This document shows positions 14,445-22,476 of a DNA stretch of 26,190 nucleotides, in pieces. The stretch is taken from positions 1 through 26,190 of the forward strand of contig DASRSS010000135.1 of the NCBI GenBank assembly GCA_035656335.1, in the 5' to 3' direction. The DNA is from DASRSS01 sp035656335 (GTDB lineage Bacteria; Actinomycetota; Actinomycetes; Mycobacteriales; Jatrophihabitantaceae). Positions within the stretch are counted from its first letter, which is position 1, and the number at the start of each line of letters is the position of its first letter. The translations under genes and the position numbers were made by a program. Under the pieces are notes generated by a model. It was not told the origin of the DNA, searched no databases, and worked only from the letters and a program-made list of their open reading frames with translations.

Positions 14445-15923
14445 TCAGTTGATGCAGCCCAGGCCCGCGGTCTTGGCGGCGGGCTTGGCCTTCGGGTGCG
14501 CGCTCGCGGTGGACGCGCCGCCCAGACCGGCCACCTGCCGGCCGTCGCTGCCGAGCACCAGCGTGACGCGCTTCACCGTGGCCGTCAGCACGGTCTGCGC
14601 GCCGGGCACCAGGGCCAGCACCGCCTTCGCCGCGCTCTGCTTGCCCGCCGGGTACTCGATCTGAGTGGTCGCCTGCGCGGTGTCGGTCGAGTCGACCGTC
14701 TCGACGTGGAAGCCGTCCTTGCGCAACTGCCCGGCGTTGCGTCCGGCCAGCCCGACCACGTCCGTCCCGTTGAGCACGTCCACCGGCACGGACACCGGCG
14801 CGGCGGGGTTCGCCGCGGCCAGCGCCGGGTCGTCGGGTTTGCCCTGCAGCCGGCGAATGAACCCGGGCATCGCGACGGTGTCGACGCCGACGATGGACGT
14901 GGCCACGCCGTCGGGATAGATCATCTGTGGCCCCTCGTTGGGGATCGTCAGGTACTTGATCTTGCCCTGGGCGACGGACTGCATCTCGCGCGCGAGGTCC
15001 AGCAGGTTCAGCGACGGATCGGTCAGCAGCGACGACCCGACCGCGGTGAGCAGGTCGTGCAGCTTGAACGGGTTGAGCAGCACGCCCGCCGACGTGATCT
15101 TGTGCAGCGCGGACGCGAGGAAGTACTGCTGGCGCTTGATCCGGTCCAGGTCTCCGTTCGGCAGCCCGTGCCGCTGCCGCACGAACGCCAGCGCCTGCTT
15201 GCCCTCGATCACCGACACACCCTTGGGCAGATCGATGCCCGAGTAGCCGTGGCCGTACGCGTCGGAGTCGGTGGACGCGTTCTGCGCCGCCTTCAGGCAG
15301 ACGGTCACGCCGCCGATGGCGGTGCTGATCCGGTAGAAGCCGAACAGGTTCACCTGGGCGTAGTGGTCGATGTGCAGTCCGGTGAGCGTCTCGATGGTCT
15401 TGATCGTCTCGATCAGACCCGCGCTCTGCGCCTGCAGCTCGCTGCGGTGGTGATCCTTCGCGGTCGTGTACGCGTCGCCGTACGCCGCGTTGATCTTGTT
15501 CTTGCCGTAGCCGGGGATGCGCACCCACGAGTCGCGCGGGATCGACACCAGCGTCGGCGCCGAGCCGTCGGCGGGAATGTGCAGCACGATCATCGTGTCG
15601 GTGTTGACGCCGCCCCCGCCGCCGTCGTGCAGCGCCTTGAGCTCGGCCTTCGTCGCACCCGCCCGGCTGTCGTTGCCGACGAGCAGCACGTTCTGATCGG
15701 CGCCGTCCGGGTCCTGCTGCCCGGCGGCGAGCGCGGGAACCGGTGCGCCGTGTGGCACGTCCGAGGTGAAGTTCTTGAACGTGGCCCAGGCCAGTCCGCT
15801 GCCGATCAGCGTCGCGAACGACAGCGCGGCGATCGAGATCCGCAGCCAGAACCGGGCGCGCGGCGGCACGGCGGGTCGTTGCGGATTCGCGCTCCCGTCG
15901 GCGCTGCTCGGACCGATGACCAC
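14445..15923 (-). CDS. LytR-CpsA-Psr (LCP) family protein 2 with C-terminal LytR_C domain
   Basis: A 492-residue second LCP protein in tandem with LCP 1. A membrane helix lies at about residues 26-48. LCP elements are GNDSR (83-87), NTDTMIVLHIPADG, LVSIPRDSWVRIPGYGKNK and QALAFVRQRHGLPNGDLD with RIKRQQ. After about residue 360 comes a LytR_C domain (VDVLNGTDVVGLAGRNAGQL). This is the architecture of M. tuberculosis CpsA (Rv3267), so it is the likelier orthologue. An in-frame GTG at 15947 would add eight residues, but they include a TTA codon, rare in such genomes, and a TAGCCT box that fits a start at 15923. Confidence 0.9.
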   Translation of the reverse strand: MVIGPSSADGSANPQRPAVPPRARFWLRISIAALSFATLIGSGLAWATFKNFTSDVPHGAPVPALAAGQQDPDGADQNVLLVGNDSRAGATKAELKALHDGGGGGVNTDTMIVLHIPADGSAPTLVSIPRDSWVRIPGYGKNKINAAYGDAYTTAKDHHRSELQAQSAGLIETIKTIETLTGLHIDHYAQVNLFGFYRISTAIGGVTVCLKAAQNASTDSDAYGHGYSGIDLPKGVSVIEGKQALAFVRQRHGLPNGDLDRIKRQQYFLASALHKITSAGVLLNPFKLHDLLTAVGSSLLTDPSLNLLDLAREMQSVAQGKIKYLTIPNEGPQMIYPDGVATSIVGVDTVAMPGFIRRLQGKPDDPALAAANPAAPVSVPVDVLNGTDVVGLAGRNAGQLRKDGFHVETVDSTDTAQATTQIEYPAGKQSAAKAVLALVPGAQTVLTATVKRVTLVLGSDGRQVAGLGGASTASAHPKAKPAAKTAGLGCIN

Positions 15924-15931
15924 GACTGCCG

Positions 15932-15937
15932 AGGCTA
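15932..15937 (-). promoter_or_regulatory. -10 box TAGCCT near the LCP gene 2 start
   Basis: TAGCCT on the - strand lies 8 nt before the GTG at 15923, so a transcript would be leaderless or nearly so. No clear ribosome-binding site precedes that GTG, which agrees. Confidence 0.4.
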
Positions 15938-16000
15938 AACCGAGCACGCGTGCTTTCCGGGGATGCGCGACCGGTCGGCGGGCCGTTTCTCCCGCTCGCG

Positions 16001-16006
16001 TAGGCT
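16001..16006 (+). promoter_or_regulatory. -10 box TAGGCT upstream of the WbbL-type gene
   Basis: TAGGCT in the 112-nt region between divergent LCP gene 2 and the glycosyltransferase. Initiation near 16013 would leave a leader of about 23 nt that carries the ribosome site GGAG at 16027-16030. No convincing -35 is seen. Confidence 0.4.
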
Positions 16007-16035
16007 CGCGCCAGCAGCGTCAGGATGGAGTGCGG

Positions 16036-16911
16036 ATGAGCGGTGGCCGATCCGTTGCCGTCGTCGCGGTGACGCACGCCCCTGCCGAATCCCTCCCCGC
16101 CTTCCTCGAATCGCTGCAGTCGGCCACCGATGAGCAGGTGGACGTCGTCCTCGCCCATCAGGGCCCGCTCAGCGAGACCGTGCGCGCCGCGGTCGACGAC
16201 CGCCGGGTGCGGCTCGTCGACGCGACCGACTGCGGCTACGGGCGCGCGGTGAACCTCGGCGTCTACGACACGACCGAGGAGTTCGTCGCGATCGCCAGCC
16301 CCGAGATCGTCTGGGCTCCGGGCGCGCTCGACGCGTTGCTCGCGGCGACCGAGCGCTGGCCGTCCGGCGCCGCGTTCGGCCCGCTGATCCACACCGTGCA
16401 GGGCGGCGTCTACCCGTCCGCGCGCGCCGTGCCGTCGCTGCGCAACGGGATCGGGCATGCGCTGTTCGGCTGGTGGTGGCCCGGCAACCCGTGGACCCGC
16501 GCCTACCGCCAGGAGCCCGAGGCGCCCCAGGAGCGCACCGCCGGCTGGTTGGTTGGCACCTGCCTGCTGATCCGTCGCGACGCGTTCGACGAGGTCGGCG
16601 GCTTCGACGCGGACCGCCTCGTGTACCTGGAGGACCTCGATCTCGGCGAGCGCTTCGTCAAGGCGGGCTGGCGCAACGTGTACGTGCCGTCCGCCGAGGT
16701 GCGCGGCACCGTCCGGCAGGCGCAGGCCGACCCGGCGACGCTCGCCGCGGACCAGCACCGCAGCGTGTGGAGCTACCTGTCCCGGCGCTACTCGGGCTGG
16801 CGCTGGCTGCCGGTCCGCGTCGCGCTGCGGGTGGGCATCGGCGTCCGCGCGGCGCTGGCGAAGCGGATCAGCCGGCTCACCCGCGGCCCGGCGAGCGATC
16901 GCCACAGCTGA
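16036..16911 (+). CDS. wbbL: WbbL-type rhamnosyltransferase (GT2 family)
   Basis: A 291-residue family 2 glycosyltransferase. In mycobacteria WbbL adds rhamnose from dTDP-rhamnose to decaprenyl-PP-GlcNAc, forming the linker of arabinogalactan to peptidoglycan. Visible features are the GT-A start VAVVAVTHAPAESLPAFL, the DCGYGRAVNLGV loop (65-76), ASPE at 87-90 where the family usually has an NPD-like metal motif, and the acidic LEDLDLGERF segment (E199-D200 likely catalytic base) followed by GWRNVYVPSAEV. The ATG at 16036 is preceded by GGAG 5 nt upstream; the frame extends further upstream only as a shadow. Its neighbours, LCP ligases and ManB, give the same context as Rv3265c. The substrate is assigned from family and synteny, not from direct residues. 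Confidence 0.87.
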   Translation: MSGGRSVAVVAVTHAPAESLPAFLESLQSATDEQVDVVLAHQGPLSETVRAAVDDRRVRLVDATDCGYGRAVNLGVYDTTEEFVAIASPEIVWAPGALDALLAATERWPSGAAFGPLIHTVQGGVYPSARAVPSLRNGIGHALFGWWWPGNPWTRAYRQEPEAPQERTAGWLVGTCLLIRRDAFDEVGGFDADRLVYLEDLDLGERFVKAGWRNVYVPSAEVRGTVRQAQADPATLAADQHRSVWSYLSRRYSGWRWLPVRVALRVGIGVRAALAKRISRLTRGPASDRHS

Positions 16912-16996
16912 ACGCCCGCTGCCGCGCCGAGTCCCGCTGTCACGACGGTGAGCGCTTGTCCGGCGCGGACACCGTCGATGTGAAAAGCTGTCCGGC

Positions 16997-18067
16997 GTGA
17001 GCTCGACCGACGCGGTCATCCTGGTGGGCGGGCTGGGCACGCGGCTGCGGCCGCTGACCCTGTCGGCGCCCAAGCCGATGCTGCCCACGGCCGGCGTCCC
17101 GTTCCTCACCCACCTGATCAGCCGGATCCGCGACGCCGGGATCGAGCACGTGGTGCTCGGAACCTCCTACCACGCCGAGGTGTTCTCCGAGCACTTCGGC
17201 GACGGCGCGGCGCTCGGCGTCGAGCTGGAGTACGTCGTCGAGACCGAGCCGCTCGGCACCGGCGGCGGGATCCGCAACGTCGCGGACCGGCTGCGCGGCG
17301 AGAACGCGATGATCTTCAACGGCGACGTGCTGTCCGGCGTCGACCTGCGTGCGCTGCTGGCGACGCACCGGGACACCGCGGCGGACGTCACGCTCTACCT
17401 GACCAAGGTGGACGACCCACGCGCGTTCGGCTGCGTGCCGACCGACGCGGACGGGTGGGTGATCGCGTTCTGCGAGAAGGACCCGAACCCGGTCACCGAT
17501 CAGATCAACGCCGGCGCGTACGTGTTCCGGCGGGAGATCGTCGACACCATCCCCGCCGGCCGCGCGGTGTCGGTGGAGCGCGAGACGTTCCCCGGGCTGC
17601 TGACCGACGGCGTGCGCATCCGCGGCCACGTCGACTCGACGTACTGGCGCGATCTGGGGCGCCCGTCCGACTTCGTCGCCGGTTCGGCCGACCTGGTGCT
17701 GGGCCTGGCGCCGTCGCCGGCGATGCCCGGACCGGCCGGCGAGGCGCTGGTGCTCGACGGCGCGCAGGTGGACGCGTCGGCGGTGCTTCGGGGCGGGACG
17801 ACCGTGGGCGCCGGCTGCGTGGTCGGTCCTGATGCGGTGCTGGACGGGTCCGTGCTGTTCGACGGGGCGCGGATCGGCGCCGGGGCGTCCGTCAGCCGCT
17901 CGGCGCTCGGCTTCGGTGCCGTCGTCGGCGAGCAGGCGGTGCTGGACGACGCAGTGGTCGGCGACCGCGCCCGTATCGGCGCGCGGGTGGAGCTGCGCGC
18001 CGGCGCTCGGGTGTGGCCGGACGTCGTGATCCCCGACGGCGGCGTCCGCTTCTCCTCGGATCTGTGA
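16997..18067 (+). CDS. manB: Mannose-1-phosphate guanylyltransferase (ManB/ManC-type NDP-sugar pyrophosphorylase)
   Basis: A 356-residue nucleotidyltransferase that would form GDP-mannose for mannosylated lipids and glycans. The N-terminal signature is complete: ILVGGLGTRLRPLT followed by PKPM (K26). NGD (D110) is the metal site, and AFCEKDPNPVTDQINAGAYV the sugar-binding part. From about residue 255 the C-terminus forms a left-handed beta-helix of hexapeptide-like repeats. Synteny with Rv3264c supports the guanylyl specificity; glucose-1-phosphate thymidylyl- or adenylyltransferase is the alternative. It begins 85 nt after wbbL, and the GTG has no strong ribosome site. The intervening 16912-16996 holds a direct repeat TGTCCGGCG (16958 and 16989) but nothing else clear. 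The stop overlaps the glycosylase start. Confidence 0.87.
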   Translation: MSSTDAVILVGGLGTRLRPLTLSAPKPMLPTAGVPFLTHLISRIRDAGIEHVVLGTSYHAEVFSEHFGDGAALGVELEYVVETEPLGTGGGIRNVADRLRGENAMIFNGDVLSGVDLRALLATHRDTAADVTLYLTKVDDPRAFGCVPTDADGWVIAFCEKDPNPVTDQINAGAYVFRREIVDTIPAGRAVSVERETFPGLLTDGVRIRGHVDSTYWRDLGRPSDFVAGSADLVLGLAPSPAMPGPAGEALVLDGAQVDASAVLRGGTTVGAGCVVGPDAVLDGSVLFDGARIGAGASVSRSALGFGAVVGEQAVLDDAVVGDRARIGARVELRAGARVWPDVVIPDGGVRFSSDL

Positions 18068-18987
18068 TCGTGCCGTTCGAGCGGGTCTGGTCGGCAGGGC
18101 GGCCGGTCGACCTGGGAGCCACCCTGGCCGGACCGCTGTGCCGTGGCACGGCCGATCCGGCGCATCGCCTCGACGCGGGGACATTCTGGTGGGCGTGCAC
18201 GACCCCGGACGGCGACGGCACGCTCGCGCTGCGCGCCGCGGGGACGGACGTGCACGCGTCCGCCTGGGGCGCCGGCGCGGCGTGGCTGCTCGACCGGGTG
18301 CCGACGCTGCTCGGCGCGGACGACGACTGGACGGCGCTCGAGCTCGCCGACCAGCCGGTGCTCCGCGAGGTGCTGCGGCGCAACCCGGGCGTGCGGCTGC
18401 CCGCGACCGGGCTGGTGCTCGACTCGCTCGTGCCCGCGATCCTGGAGCAGAAGGTGACCGGGACGGAGGCGCACCGGGCCTGGCGCGGGTTGCTGCGCCG
18501 CTTCGGCCACCGCGCGCCCGGCCCGCGCTATGCCCCTAGCGACCTGTACGTGCCGCCGTCCGCGCGCGAGCTGCTGGACGTCACCACCTGGGACTGGCAC
18601 CGGCTCGGCGTCGACGGCAAGCGGCAGCGGGCGATCCGCGCCGCGGCGTCCGTCGCGCGGCGGCTGGAGGAGTGCGCGGCGATGCCGGCCGCGGACGCGA
18701 TGGCGCGGCTGCGCTACGTGCCCGGGATCGGGGAGTGGACGGCCGCCGAGACGATGCTGCGCGTAGCCGGCGCGCCGGACGCGGTGAGCGTGGGCGACTT
18801 CCACCTGGCGAACCTGGTGGTGCACGCGCTCACCGGACGGGCACGCGGCACGGACGCCGAGATGCTCACGCTGCTGGCGCCGTGGGCTGGCCAGCGGGCG
18901 CGGGTGATCCGGCTGATCGAGCTGTCCGGGATCAGGCCGCCCGCGTTCGGTCCCCGCTTCGCGCCCACCGACATCCGCGCCATCTGA
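18064..18987 (+). CDS. DNA-3-methyladenine glycosylase 2-family protein (AlkA-like, HhH-GPD)
   Basis: A 307-residue base-excision repair enzyme that should remove alkylated purines. The helix-hairpin-helix is LRYVPGIGEWTAAE (216-229, VPGIG hairpin) and the catalytic Asp is D245 in SVGDFHLANLV, the spacing typical of AlkA-type HhH-GPD proteins. The ILEQKVT segment (about 128-134) is also typical. The GTG at 18064 overlaps the manB stop by 4 nt; an in-frame GTG at 18070 is an alternative. Co-transcription with cell-wall genes appears to be due to compact packing. The TGA stop is part of the conserved leading edge (CTGACTG) of a hairpin repeat. Confidence 0.87.
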   Translation: MIVPFERVWSAGRPVDLGATLAGPLCRGTADPAHRLDAGTFWWACTTPDGDGTLALRAAGTDVHASAWGAGAAWLLDRVPTLLGADDDWTALELADQPVLREVLRRNPGVRLPATGLVLDSLVPAILEQKVTGTEAHRAWRGLLRRFGHRAPGPRYAPSDLYVPPSARELLDVTTWDWHRLGVDGKRQRAIRAAASVARRLEECAAMPAADAMARLRYVPGIGEWTAAETMLRVAGAPDAVSVGDFHLANLVVHALTGRARGTDAEMLTLLAPWAGQRARVIRLIELSGIRPPAFGPRFAPTDIRAI

Positions 18988-19050
18988 CTGTTGGCCGCGT
19001 AGCAGGGAAAGTCGCGGCGTGTCGCCCTGCTACGGGGCCAACACGGTGTC
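18984..19050. repeat. Hairpin repeat, copy B (candidate bidirectional terminator)
   Basis: The left arm 18989-19007 pairs with the right arm 19025-19043 over 19 positions with a single G-G mismatch; the loop is 17 nt. It is homologous to copy A at 11154-11220 (shared CTGACTGTTGGCC, CGGCGTGTCG and GGGGCCAACAC). It supplies the stop codons of both flanking convergent genes: TGA of the glycosylase and TAG of the serine hydrolase, whose last residues VLAP are encoded by the right arm. Confidence 0.82.
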
Positions 19051-19857
19051 CGACAGTGCGGGCCAGGCCTCGGCCGCCCAGGGCCCGAAGTCGCGGTCGG
19101 CCAGCGCGACCAGCCCGATGCCGGCGTCGGGATCGATCCACAGCATCGTGCCGCTCTGGCCGAAGTGCCCGTACGTCGCGGGGGAGTTGCGCGAGCCCGT
19201 CCAGTGCGGGGACTTGTGCCCGCGGATCTCGAAGCCCAGCCCCCAGTCGTTCGGGTCCTGGCCGCCGAACCCGGGCAGCACGCCGCGCAGCCCCGGGTAC
19301 TGCACGGTGCGCAGGTCGGCCAGCGTGGCCGGCGCGAGTAGCCCGGTCGGGTTCAGCAGTTCCTGCACGACGCGCGCCAGGTCGGCCACGCTGGACACGC
19401 CGTCGCGCGCGGGCGAGCCGGGCGGCGGCAGCGCGGTCGCGGTGAGCCCGAGCGGACGGACCACCGCCTCGTGCAGGTAGTCCGGGAACGGCATCCCCGC
19501 GGCGTCCGCAACCAGCGACGCCGCCAGCTCGATGCCGACGTTCGAGTACACCCGCCGCGTCGCCGGCGGGAACGACTTCAGTGGGCGTTCCGGCGCGAGC
19601 CCGGAGGCGTGCGCGAGCAGGTGCCGCAGCGTCGCGCCGGGGACCAGCGCCTCGTCGGCGGGATCGTCCAGCGACACCGCCTCCTCCTCGACCGCGACCA
19701 GAATCGCCAATGCGGCAAGGGGTTTCGTCACCGACGCGAGCGCGAACCGGTGCTCCAGCGGACCGGTCGCCGCCAGCACGCCGTCCGGGCCGACCACGGC
19801 CGCCGCGGCCGTCGTTACCGGCCACGACGACACGGCCGAGAGGACGTCGGCGCGCAC
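19030..19857 (-). CDS. Serine hydrolase of the beta-lactamase/penicillin-binding protein family (class C-like)
   Basis: A 275-residue serine hydrolase. The catalytic SxxK is S42-V-T-K45, the second motif is YSN (about 104-106), and GHFGQSGT (about 229-236) stands in the place of the HxG/KTG motif. LRHLLAHASGL is typical of the beta-lactamase-related Pfam family. No signal peptide is evident, so a cytoplasmic esterase or peptidase role is as likely as a cell-wall one. At 275 residues it is shorter than most family members (about 350-400). The GTG start directly abuts the fbiB stop, so it is the third gene of the F420 operon. The C-terminal four residues and the stop lie in hairpin repeat B. 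Confidence 0.87.
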   Translation of the reverse strand: MRADVLSAVSSWPVTTAAAAVVGPDGVLAATGPLEHRFALASVTKPLAALAILVAVEEEAVSLDDPADEALVPGATLRHLLAHASGLAPERPLKSFPPATRRVYSNVGIELAASLVADAAGMPFPDYLHEAVVRPLGLTATALPPPGSPARDGVSSVADLARVVQELLNPTGLLAPATLADLRTVQYPGLRGVLPGFGGQDPNDWGLGFEIRGHKSPHWTGSRNSPATYGHFGQSGTMLWIDPDAGIGLVALADRDFGPWAAEAWPALSDTVLAP

Positions 19858-21204
19858 CTACAGGCCCAGCCGCTCGCGCGCCGCGGCGACCAGGCCGGGC
19901 AGCTCGGGCGAGGCGTCTGCGGGCAGGTCGTCGAAGCCGAACCAGCGCAGGTCCAGGGACTCCTCGCTGACGACCGGCTCGGCCCCTTCCGGCGCGACCG
20001 CGAGGAACCGGACGTCCAGGTGCCGGGTGGCGACGCCGAGCGAGCAGGTGATCGGGTGGACGTCCAGCCCGAGCGGTGCGGGGTCGAACGACAGCGCGCC
20101 GATCCCGCTCTCCTCGCGGGCCTCGCGGGCAGCCGCGTCCAGCAGGGTGTGATCGCCCGGCTCGCAGTGCCCGCCGAGCTGCACCCACAGGCCCACCCGC
20201 GGATGCAGCGTGAGCAGCACGGCCCGCCGCGACGGATCGACGACGAGCGCGGACGCGGTCAGGTGCCCGGGCGCGCACGAGCGCCACATCGCGTCCGCCC
20301 GCGCCGCCAGGAAGGCCAGGAACGCCTGGCGCAGCGCGGCATCGCCGGCCGACTGCGGCTCCAGCGCAGTGATCACCTCGACCGCGTCGGCGTGCAGCGG
20401 CGGGATCAGGTCGGTGGCGCCGCCGACGTCCTCGCGGCCGACCGCCATCGCCTCCGCGGTACCGAGCCGGAACAGGTCGTCGGCCGAGCCGCGGATCAGC
20501 GACCGGCTGCCGAGGCCGTCGTCGTCGAGCTTGCCGCCGTCGTGCGCGAGCCCGCGCACGATCGCCACCGGCACGCCGCCGAGCTTGCCCTTGACCAGGT
20601 CGCCGGCCGCCGCGAGCTCGTCGGCGATCGCGACCTGCGTGACCGCGAGCGTGTTGCCGTACGCGTCGGTGCGCCCGCGCGGATCGGTCAGCGCGGTCAG
20701 CCCGGCCACGCCGATCGCGGTGTCGGTGATGCCGGCGCGCCAGGGCCGCCCCATCGAATCGCTGATCACGATCCCGACCGTGACGCCGAGGCGTTCGCGC
20801 AGGCTCTCGCGCAGCAGCTGGGCGGACGCGTCCGGGTCGAGCGGCAGCAGCGCGAGTTCGGTGCGGGCGACGTTGGACGCGTCCACGCCGGCGGCCGCGA
20901 GCACCAAACCGTGCCGGGTCTCGACGATGCGCAGGTCGCCGCGGCTGGCGACGACGCGCACCGTCTCGGCGTCGATCGCCTCCTGCCGCGCGGCCTCGCG
21001 GGCCTGCTCGTCGTCGGTGTCCAGCAGGATCAGCCGGCCCTCGATCTTGGAGATCGCCTTGGACGTCACGACCAGCACGTCGCCGTCCTGCAGTGGTGGG
21101 GCGTGCTCGGCGATCAGCGCCGCGAGGTCGTCGCCCGGGCGCAGCTCGCCGATGCCGAGCACCGGCAGCACCTCGATGCGCGGCGCCGCGTGATCCGCCG
21201 TCAC
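19858..21204 (-). CDS. fbiB: Coenzyme F420-0:L-glutamate ligase (CofE domain) fused to a NUDIX domain
   Basis: A 448-residue two-domain protein. Residues 1 to about 250 are a CofE gamma-glutamyl ligase, with [52 protein letters not shown] and [13 protein letters not shown]. It should add glutamates to F420-0 with GTP. The C-terminus differs from mycobacterial FbiB: instead of the FMN-binding, nitroreductase-like dehydro-F420-0 reductase domain it carries a NUDIX domain (about 285-448). The Nudix box is at 344-368: [20 protein letters not shown] then EESGI. It has one extra residue before REAREESG compared with the GX5EX7REUXEEXGU consensus. The GTG start overlaps the fbiA stop by 4 nt and the frame is unbroken. 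Confidence 0.9.
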   Translation of the reverse strand: MTADHAAPRIEVLPVLGIGELRPGDDLAALIAEHAPPLQDGDVLVVTSKAISKIEGRLILLDTDDEQAREAARQEAIDAETVRVVASRGDLRIVETRHGLVLAAAGVDASNVARTELALLPLDPDASAQLLRESLRERLGVTVGIVISDSMGRPWRAGITDTAIGVAGLTALTDPRGRTDAYGNTLAVTQVAIADELAAAGDLVKGKLGGVPVAIVRGLAHDGGKLDDDGLGSRSLIRGSADDLFRLGTAEAMAVGREDVGGATDLIPPLHADAVEVITALEPQSAGDAALRQAFLAFLAARADAMWRSCAPGHLTASALVVDPSRRAVLLTLHPRVGLWVQLGGHCEPGDHTLLDAAAREAREESGIGALSFDPAPLGLDVHPITCSLGVATRHLDVRFLAVAPEGAEPVVSEESLDLRWFGFDDLPADASPELPGLVAAARERLGL

Positions 21205-22133
21205 GACAGCGCCACCTTGACCATGGCCGCCGTCGCGGCGTCGTCGGTCATGAGCAGCGGGACGGCGCGCACGTCCACCCTGGGGACGTCAGCGGTGTCC
21301 GTCTCGTGGATCAGCCAGACGTCCAGCAATCCGGACTCGGTCCGAGCACCGTAGTGCCGGCCGACGCCCTGCGCGCTGACCTCGACGCCGATGGCGGGCA
21401 GGCACGCGTCGGCCATGCCGCGCACCGGCGCGCCGCCGACGATCGGCGACAGCCCGGCCACCCGCGCCGGCGTCGTCTGCACGGCCTCGCGGATCGCCGG
21501 CAGGCCCAGGATCGTGCCGATCGACACGACCGGGTTGCTCGGCGCGATGAGGACGGCGTCGGCGGTCGTGATCGCGTCCAGCACGCCGGGCGCGGGTTCG
21601 GCGTCGTCCAGCCCGATCTGCACGAAGCCGTGCGCGGGCAGCGCGGCGCGGTGCCGCACCCACCACTCCTGGAAGTGGATCGCCTTGCGCCCCCCGTCCA
21701 GATCGACGATCACGTGCGTCTCGCAGCGCTCGTCCGTCATCGGCAGCAGCCGGATTCCCGGTTGCCACCGCTTGCACAGCGCGGCGGTGACGTCCGACAG
21801 CGGGTAGCCGGCGTCCAGCATCCGGGTGCGGACCAGGTGCGTGGCGATGTCCAGGTCGCCGAGGTTGAACCAGGACGGTTCGGCGCCGTACGCCTTGAAC
21901 TCCTGCTGAATGCGCCAGGACTCGTCCTCGCGGCCCCAGCCCCGCTCGACGTCGTTCGCGCCGGCCAGCGTGTACATGACGCTGTCCAGGTCCGGGCAGA
22001 TGCGCAGGCCGTGCAGCGTGACGTCGTCGCCGGTGTTGACGATCGCTGTGATCTCGTCGCCGGGGCACGCGGCCCGCACACCGCGCAGGAACTTGGCGCC
22101 GCCGATGCCGCCGGCCAGAACCGTGATTCGCAC
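21201..22133 (-). CDS. fbiA: 2-phospho-L-lactate (or phosphoenolpyruvyl) transferase FbiA/CofD
   Basis: A 310-residue CofD-family enzyme. It transfers the phospholactyl or phosphoenolpyruvyl group from its GDP/GPP-activated form to the deazaflavin Fo, giving F420-0 or dehydro-F420-0. The start [15 protein letters not shown], then [19 protein letters not shown], the [11 protein letters not shown] segment and the [13 protein letters not shown] motif are family hallmarks. The length is slightly below the mycobacterial protein (331). The GTG start is preceded by TAGGTT with a 6-nt spacer and no ribosome site, indicating a leaderless mRNA. It is followed with overlap by fbiB. fbiC and the guanylyl/PEP-activating fbiD are not in this window. 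Confidence 0.94.
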   Translation of the reverse strand: MRITVLAGGIGGAKFLRGVRAACPGDEITAIVNTGDDVTLHGLRICPDLDSVMYTLAGANDVERGWGREDESWRIQQEFKAYGAEPSWFNLGDLDIATHLVRTRMLDAGYPLSDVTAALCKRWQPGIRLLPMTDERCETHVIVDLDGGRKAIHFQEWWVRHRAALPAHGFVQIGLDDAEPAPGVLDAITTADAVLIAPSNPVVSIGTILGLPAIREAVQTTPARVAGLSPIVGGAPVRGMADACLPAIGVEVSAQGVGRHYGARTESGLLDVWLIHETDTADVPRVDVRAVPLLMTDDAATAAMVKVALS

Positions 22134-22139
22134 CCGTCG

Positions 22140-22145
22140 AACCTA
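22140..22145 (-). promoter_or_regulatory. -10 box TAGGTT, leaderless promoter of fbiA
   Basis: TAGGTT on the - strand, six bases before the GTG at 22133; a transcript starting at the G of GTG is expected. It would drive the fbiA-fbiB-serine hydrolase operon. Confidence 0.55.
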
Positions 22146-22156
22146 CGCGAGCCGCG

Positions 22157-22432
22157 CTACCCGCCCAGCGCCGCCCGCCGCGCCCGCAGCATGGCTCCGA
22201 CCTCGTGCATGGTCACCTCGACGGCGCCGAGTTGGACGGCCTGCGCCCGCAGCTGCTCGGGCAGGTCGTGGTGCCAGCGCCACGGATGATCCTGGAAGAA
22301 CCGCCGCGGGATGCCCAGCTCGTCGGCCATGGCGTGCAGCTCCTCGCGGCTGTCGGCGAGCAGGTGGCAGAACCGGGTGTGGCGCAGCCCGGCGTCCGGA
22401 TAGTCGCGGACGGTGTCGACGTAGCAGGCCAC
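22157..22432 (-). CDS. DUF4031 domain protein
   Basis: A 91-residue protein with the DUF4031 pattern: ACYVDTVRDYPD, then RFCHLLADSREELHAMADEL, GIPRRFFQDHPWRWHHDLPE and AVEVTMHEVGAMLRARR. The family is small and of unknown function. An ATG at 22465 would add 11 residues (a basic run not found in the family), but TACCGT lies 6 nt upstream of the GTG at 22432, and the family normally begins with the (V)AxYVD strand, so I prefer the leaderless GTG. It runs toward fbiA with a 23-nt gap that contains the fbiA promoter. Confidence 0.82.
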   Translation of the reverse strand: MACYVDTVRDYPDAGLRHTRFCHLLADSREELHAMADELGIPRRFFQDHPWRWHHDLPEQLRAQAVQLGAVEVTMHEVGAMLRARRAALGG

Positions 22433-22438
22433 CGCTCG

Positions 22439-22444
22439 ACGGTA
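22439..22444 (-). promoter_or_regulatory. -10 box TACCGT, leaderless promoter of the DUF4031 gene
   Basis: TACCGT on the - strand, exactly six bases upstream of the GTG at 22432. It sits inside the longer ATG-initiated frame and so also decides the start. Confidence 0.5.
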
Positions 22445-22476
22445 GCGGCTCCGCCCGTCTGGCATCGTTGCGTGTC

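Noticed and set aside
15924..15947. Upstream GTG start for LCP gene 2, adding eight residues
   Set aside because: The extension contains a TTA codon, rare in this composition, and a TAGCCT -10 box that fits a start at 15923. A GGAAAG-like site before 15947 keeps it possible.
16912..16996. Possible small gene or terminator between wbbL and manB
   Set aside because: Only a 9-bp direct repeat and a 5-bp inverted repeat are visible; no reading frame or stable stem stands out.
14329..17109. 926-residue open frame on the - strand
   Set aside because: It overlaps both LCP gene 2 and the WbbL-type gene in other frames and has the Arg/Ala-rich composition of a shadow.
22433..22465. ATG start for the DUF4031 gene at 22465
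   Set aside because: It adds a basic run absent from the family, and the TACCGT-N6-GTG arrangement supports the later start.
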